The notes beneath the pieces were generated by a model, which worked only from the letters and a program-made list of their open reading frames with translations, searched no databases and had not been told where the DNA came from. Source: a virus. Taken from it: a stretch of DNA of 24,742 nucleotides. The stretch spans positions 1-24,742 of IMG/VR virus record IMGVR_UViG_3300020051_000087; one strand, 5' to 3'. This document shows positions 22,232 to 24,742 of this stretch, piece by piece. Both the position numbers and the translations under genes were made by a program. The stretch's first letter is position 1, and every line of letters starts with the position of its first letter.

Positions 22232-22440
22232 TGAATATATCAACAGAGGTTGTAAATTCGTTCAACGAAGCAGTAATAAATCCTGAGAATATTCGGGACG
22301 GCTTAATCGATTGGAACTATGTGGACAGTGATGTGTTCATGGATATGAAAGATGCTGACCACCTGAGCGTCTCGGACATTAATGACCAACTCGATTATCT
22401 TATTACTCAATATGAACAGCAAAGTGAGGTAACGGTATAA
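22231..22440 (+). CDS. Small phage protein, paralogue of the 17187 gene
   Basis: This 69-residue protein reads MNISTEVVNSFNEAV, then GLIDWNYVDSDVFMDM and INDQLDYLITQY. It matches the 17187 protein in the ST...FN.AV, WNYVD.DV.M.M and D.LDYL positions, at similar lengths. The copies lie 5 kb apart, each within a unit started by a promoter cassette (cassette 1 or cassette 3). Start and stop overlap both neighbours by one base. Function is unknown. Confidence 0.75.
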   Translation: MNISTEVVNSFNEAVINPENIRDGLIDWNYVDSDVFMDMKDADHLSVSDINDQLDYLITQYEQQSEVTV

Positions 22441-22817
22441 TGTTTAAATTGTTTCAAATTCGTCCAAGCCGTGAGCAGTGTGACCGAGTCAATGAGTTAG
22501 GTTGGACTCAGGCGTTTGAGGAGATGCCAATCATTGAGGCATGGCAAGCGGTTGGGCGAGGTGGTTCTGAGGCTTATGTCACGGAATACGACCAGTATTT
22601 TGAGCATGTCGCGGACATCGCAGTGGATTCTTTGGAAGCGGCATTTGATGCGCATAACATGGAAGACGAGTCCAAGATCACTCGCTACCGACCACAGCAC
22701 AGCATGTCCGTTGGTGATGTTCTGGTGGATGAGTTTGGTGGTGTTCACATGTGCGACAATATCGGCTTCACTCAAATCATGTCCTCTTTCATCGGATCGA
22801 ATCAAAAGGTAGCCTAA
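22440..22817 (+). CDS. Small protein with YodL-like SxSVGDV motif
   Basis: The 125-residue protein starts FKLFQIRPSREQCDRVNELGW and ends with HSMSVGDVLVDEFGGVHMCDNIGFTQI. The SxSVGDV segment after an acidic helical part recalls YodL-like or related small proteins of plasmids and phages, in which a similar motif precedes a short C-terminal strand. The match is weak and from memory. GTAATG couples it to the previous gene. No catalytic residues can be named. Confidence 0.7.
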   Translation: MFKLFQIRPSREQCDRVNELGWTQAFEEMPIIEAWQAVGRGGSEAYVTEYDQYFEHVADIAVDSLEAAFDAHNMEDESKITRYRPQHSMSVGDVLVDEFGGVHMCDNIGFTQIMSSFIGSNQKVA

Positions 22818-22821
22818 GGGA

Positions 22822-23307
22822 ATGTTCTATATTCATGTGGAAGGCGGAACTCAAATGATGCGGCATCTAGCTCAAGATGCCGTTGTCTACCTCATGAGCA
22901 AAGAACTACCGAGAAAGCGGGTACTCAACCTGGATATCGAGATTAAAAATATTCGCAAAGAAGGCTGTCATGGCATGATAGATTCTTGGAAAGATCGAGG
23001 GAAACCTTACTCTATCATAGAAATAGACAATGGCAAGGACATGAGCCTTTATGATTTTATCGAAGTCCTCTGCCACGAATTCGTACACATGATACAGTTT
23101 CTAGACGGCAGATGGGTACAGAAGGAAAACAAAATATACTGGAAGGGGAGTGATCTCACGGATATGGCATACTACAAACAACCGTGGGAAAAAGAGGCAT
23201 TCGCCCGCCAGAAGCCATTAGCCAAATACATTCTAAGAGAAGAGCTAGGTATCACTCTCAAAGAGGCAAAACAGATTAAAGTCCGAGGCTATAAATACTT
23301 CACTTGA
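22822..23307 (+). CDS. SprT-like zinc metalloprotease domain protein
   Basis: The 161-residue protein has the zincin motif HEFVHMIQ (His85, Glu86, His89). About 35 residues later comes QPWEKEAFAR, supplying the probable third ligand (Glu123 or Glu125). The arrangement resembles SprT-like or small phage metallopeptidases. There is no signal peptide, so action in the cytoplasm is likely, on host or phage proteins. AAGGGA precedes the ATG. Its last codons include a late-type TATAAATA. Proteolytic activity is predicted from the ligands; the target is unknown. Confidence 0.75.
   Translation: MFYIHVEGGTQMMRHLAQDAVVYLMSKELPRKRVLNLDIEIKNIRKEGCHGMIDSWKDRGKPYSIIEIDNGKDMSLYDFIEVLCHEFVHMIQFLDGRWVQKENKIYWKGSDLTDMAYYKQPWEKEAFARQKPLAKYILREELGITLKEAKQIKVRGYKYFT
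23290..23297 (+). promoter_or_regulatory. T4-late-type promoter box
   Basis: TATAAATA inside the end of the metalloprotease gene, 24 bases before the next ATG. Because it is coding (Tyr-Lys-Tyr), chance is a real alternative. Confidence 0.4.
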
Positions 23308-23321
23308 CAAGGAATTCCTGA

Positions 23322-23585
23322 ATGGCACGCACAAACCGTAAGAAGCCTTATCAACCTAAGCGGAAACAATACATCTCGCTATCAACGCTCGTATCGGAAA
23401 TGACACAAGAAGGCGTATTCATCGACGTATTCGACGGTATCAGCATAGAGGCAAACGGCTATAGGTACGGCATGTATGATTCTACAGTATCAATGGAACC
23501 CGTGACCGCTGTTGAAGAGGTGATCGTAGCCAAGGTAAAGCCTAAGAATAAACCCAAGAAAGCCCCAAAAAAGAAGGATCAATGA
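23322..23585 (+). CDS. Small basic hypothetical protein
   Basis: This 87-residue protein is basic at both ends (ARTNRKKPYQPKRKQ and a C-terminal KPKNKPKKAPKKKD). The middle is short and beta-rich (GVFIDVFDGISIEANGYRYGMY). The lysine-proline tail suggests nucleic-acid or membrane contact. An AAGGAATT ribosome site precedes it, and iscU begins one base after its stop, so co-translation is likely. No family was recognised. Confidence 0.68.
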   Translation: MARTNRKKPYQPKRKQYISLSTLVSEMTQEGVFIDVFDGISIEANGYRYGMYDSTVSMEPVTAVEEVIVAKVKPKNKPKKAPKKKDQ

Positions 23586-23586
23586 T

Positions 23587-24012
23587 ATGGCATACAGCGA
23601 TAAAGTAATGGATCACTATGACAATCCACGCAACGTCGGTAAGCTAGACGCTGCGGATCCTAATGTAGGTACGGGTATGGTAGGCGCACCTGCTTGTGGT
23701 GACGTAATGAGACTTCAGATTGTGGTTGAGGAAGGTATCATCACTGACGCTAAATTCAAAACGTATGGATGCGGAAGCGCAATCGCTTCATCCAGCCTGT
23801 TAACGGAATGGGTCAAGGGAAGGACTTTGGAGTCTGCATATACAATAAAGAATACGGAGATCGCAGAAGAACTAGCCCTCCCACCAGTAAAGATACATTG
23901 TAGCGTATTAGCGGAAGATGCTATCAAGTCAGCAATAGATGACTATCAGTTAAAACAGAATACGCTCAAGCAAGATGCGGTTGATACATGGATGAGGGAT
24001 ATCAGATGGTAA
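23587..24012 (+). CDS. iscU: Iron-sulphur cluster scaffold IscU
   Basis: IscU is the scaffold on which IscS and frataxin partners build [2Fe-2S]/[4Fe-4S] clusters before transfer to client proteins. The 141-residue protein matches bacterial IscU closely: NPRNVG, GMVGAPACGDVMRLQI (Cys37, Asp39), KTYGCGSAIASSS (Cys62), and LPPVKIHCSVLAEDAIK (LPPVK chaperone site, His104, Cys105). Every cluster ligand and the HscA recognition site are intact. The last 25 residues extend beyond the usual end, with DTWMRDIRW. No IscS, HscA/B or ferredoxin is seen, so it would depend on host partners. AAGGA precedes the ATG. It is flanked on both sides by phage genes. Confidence 0.96.
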   Translation: MAYSDKVMDHYDNPRNVGKLDAADPNVGTGMVGAPACGDVMRLQIVVEEGIITDAKFKTYGCGSAIASSSLLTEWVKGRTLESAYTIKNTEIAEELALPPVKIHCSVLAEDAIKSAIDDYQLKQNTLKQDAVDTWMRDIRW

Positions 24013-24034
24013 CATTTACACCCAGGAAAAGGAC

Positions 24035-24094
24035 ATGATTTATTATATTTTGTTCGCTTTCATAGTAGGGTTCTATATAGGAAAGATTAGATGA
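24035..24094 (+). CDS. 19-residue membrane microprotein (possible)
   Basis: A very short ORF, mostly hydrophobic (IYYILFAFIVGFYIG) with a basic KIR end, so a single membrane helix is expected. AGGAAAAGGAC is its ribosome site, and its TGA overlaps the next ATG as ATGA, the style of coupling used elsewhere here. Size alone makes it uncertain. It could instead be a leader whose translation sets up the next gene. Confidence 0.5.
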   Translation: MIYYILFAFIVGFYIGKIR

Positions 24095-24327
24095 AATACG
24101 CGGTAAAGTATCCATTTAATGACGAATACCTGTATGTGATACACGGAGACAGTAAGTTTCAGCTAAGACCCATACTCTTTGACAGTATAGAGGAAGCAGC
24201 GGATCTAGCAGATGTGTGGGGTGAGGATGCTATAGTAGTCATAGTAAACATAGAGGATAGCGTATTAGGCTTCCTTTGTCAGTCAGGCATCAAGTCGGAA
24301 AGGTTATCGATAACGTTCTATACATGA
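24091..24327 (+). CDS. Small hypothetical protein
   Basis: The 78-residue product has a beta-rich start (KYAVKYPFNDEYLYVIHGDSKFQLRPILF) followed by an acidic helix (SIEEAADLADVWGEDAIVVIV). There is no membrane segment or known motif. The ATGA overlap with the upstream microprotein is its only sign of regulation. The family is unknown. Confidence 0.65.
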   Translation: MKYAVKYPFNDEYLYVIHGDSKFQLRPILFDSIEEAADLADVWGEDAIVVIVNIEDSVLGFLCQSGIKSERLSITFYT

Positions 24328-24340
24328 GGTATTTCTATTT

Positions 24341-24508
24341 ATGAGGGTGCAAAAAGAGCTGGTCTTAGTTCGTGGCTCCTATTCCCTAGGAAGTCAAGCG
24401 TTTTCTACAATATTCGGTAGAGTAGGTCCCTGTCAACCTTTTTCTGTAAGGTTCGGTAAGGAAGGCACCTGTCAAGTACCTAGGAGACCAAAAGGAGTTA
24501 CCACATGA
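24341..24508 (+). CDS. Possible 55-residue ORF over tandem repeat
   Basis: This ORF ends in an ATGA overlap with the next gene but has only a distant GAGG before its ATG. Its middle is encoded by two diverged 39-base units, giving FGRVGPCQP and FGKEGTCQV. The amino-acid composition (Gly, Arg, Val, Pro) is unlike neighbouring proteins. The stretch may instead be a regulatory leader for the membrane protein downstream. Confidence 0.35.
   Translation: MRVQKELVLVRGSYSLGSQAFSTIFGRVGPCQPFSVRFGKEGTCQVPRRPKGVTT
24398..24475 (+). repeat. Two 39-base tandem units
   Basis: Units at 24398-24436 and 24437-24475 share TTTTTCT-, TTCGGTA-, -AGG- and CCTGTCAA positions, about two thirds identical. A GTCAA also occurs exactly 39 bases earlier (24393), but that unit is otherwise poorly conserved. 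Confidence 0.55.
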
Positions 24509-24678
24509 TACGAAGAGCCTGTGCATACGCCTGGGAGGTATGGGCTAAGGCATTGGGGGAGAAGGCATCCGAAGACAGCCGCACCTCTGACCTAGTAGCC
24601 TTAGTTAGGACTGTCATAGTACTGGTTAACGTAGTATGTGCCTTATTCATTATGACCAATATCGTACATAACTGGTAA
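24505..24678 (+). CDS. Small membrane protein
   Basis: A 57-residue ORF with AAAAGGAG before the ATG. The first half is polar (YAWEVWAKALGEKASEDSR) and the second is a single hydrophobic helix (LVRTVIVLVNVVCALFIM), so a tail-anchored inner-membrane protein is expected. No family is recognised. A consensus-like promoter for the next gene follows directly. Confidence 0.68.
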   Translation: MIRRACAYAWEVWAKALGEKASEDSRTSDLVALVRTVIVLVNVVCALFIMTNIVHNW

Positions 24679-24685
24679 ATAAAGG

Positions 24686-24714
24686 TTGACATCGTTTCTA
24701 TCCTATACTATACT
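24686..24714 (+). promoter_or_regulatory. Sigma70-type promoter at window end
   Basis: TTGACA at 24686-24691, 17 bases, TATACT at 24709-24714. AAAGG before the -35 box recalls the promoter cassettes. An AAAAGGAAG ribosome site follows at the very end, so a gene begins just outside the window. Confidence 0.82.
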
Positions 24715-24742
24715 ACGTCTGTTGCGTTAAAAGGAAGAACCT

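Noticed and set aside
24359-24475. CRISPR array from 39-base periodicity
   Set aside because: The units are diverged, there are only two or three, and there are no unique spacers between exact repeats.
1-24742. tRNA genes or integration sites
   Set aside because: No T-arm GTTCRA with acceptor pairing and no attachment-type duplication was found by eye; a covariance search would be needed to exclude tRNAs fully.

Overview
This window is a piece of a tailed-phage genome, most likely a T4-like (myovirus-type) phage of a marine or other aquatic bacterium. The evidence is a T4 gp61-type primase, a T4-type RNase H/5'-3' exonuclease, class I ribonucleotide reductase, ThyX, T4-late-type TATAAATA boxes, and many small proteins of the kind found in aquatic T4-like phages. 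About 47 genes are packed with almost no gaps. All but one are on the + strand, and overlaps of 1-4 bases (ATGA, TAATG, GTGA) are frequent. No rRNA, tRNA, CRISPR array or integrase was seen. The host cannot be named. The IscU homologue resembles proteobacterial IscU closely, which is only a hint.

Layout. (1) 1-3789: end of a virion/late module, with a partial protein carrying a DUF5872-like segment, an Ig-like structural protein, a fibre-like small protein, and conserved unknowns ending in a coiled-coil membrane-anchored protein. (2) 3786-9299: replication and nucleotide metabolism, with primase behind a consensus promoter, thyX, nrdA, a QueC-like PP-loop protein, glutaredoxin, nrdB and a zinc-ribbon protein. 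(3) 9337-14244: an accessory block behind a late-type box, with an MNGKGS-type small protein, a radical SAM protein, a GIY-YIG-like protein, a 4-TM coiled-coil protein, a radical SAM/SPASM protein, an SDR-fold protein and a conserved unknown. (4) 14271-16531: WYL_2-like protein, a basic protein, RNase H and a DUF6433-like protein, served by two consensus promoters. (5) 16528-17052: the only minus-strand gene, a NUMOD3-repeat protein related to homing endonucleases. (6) 17075-24742: an early-type region of small genes. It is punctuated by three copies of a promoter cassette of about 105 bp (inverted repeat, TTGCGA/T, 17 bp, TATAAT, shared leader). It includes an LPD29-like protein, a secreted protein, a HAD phosphatase, two tandem SGNH-fold proteins, a zinc metalloprotease, IscU and several tiny ORFs.

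Working together. nrdA, nrdB, grx and thyX would supply deoxynucleotides, and primase and RNase H serve lagging-strand replication. The most unusual combination is a phage-encoded IscU with every ligand intact, in the same window as two radical SAM enzymes that need [4Fe-4S] clusters. The clearest undescribed structure is the repeated promoter cassette. In its first copy the symmetric element is altered and holds a late-type TATAAATA on the opposite strand, apparently driving the NUMOD3 gene. Family names were assigned from memory of motifs, and no search was run.
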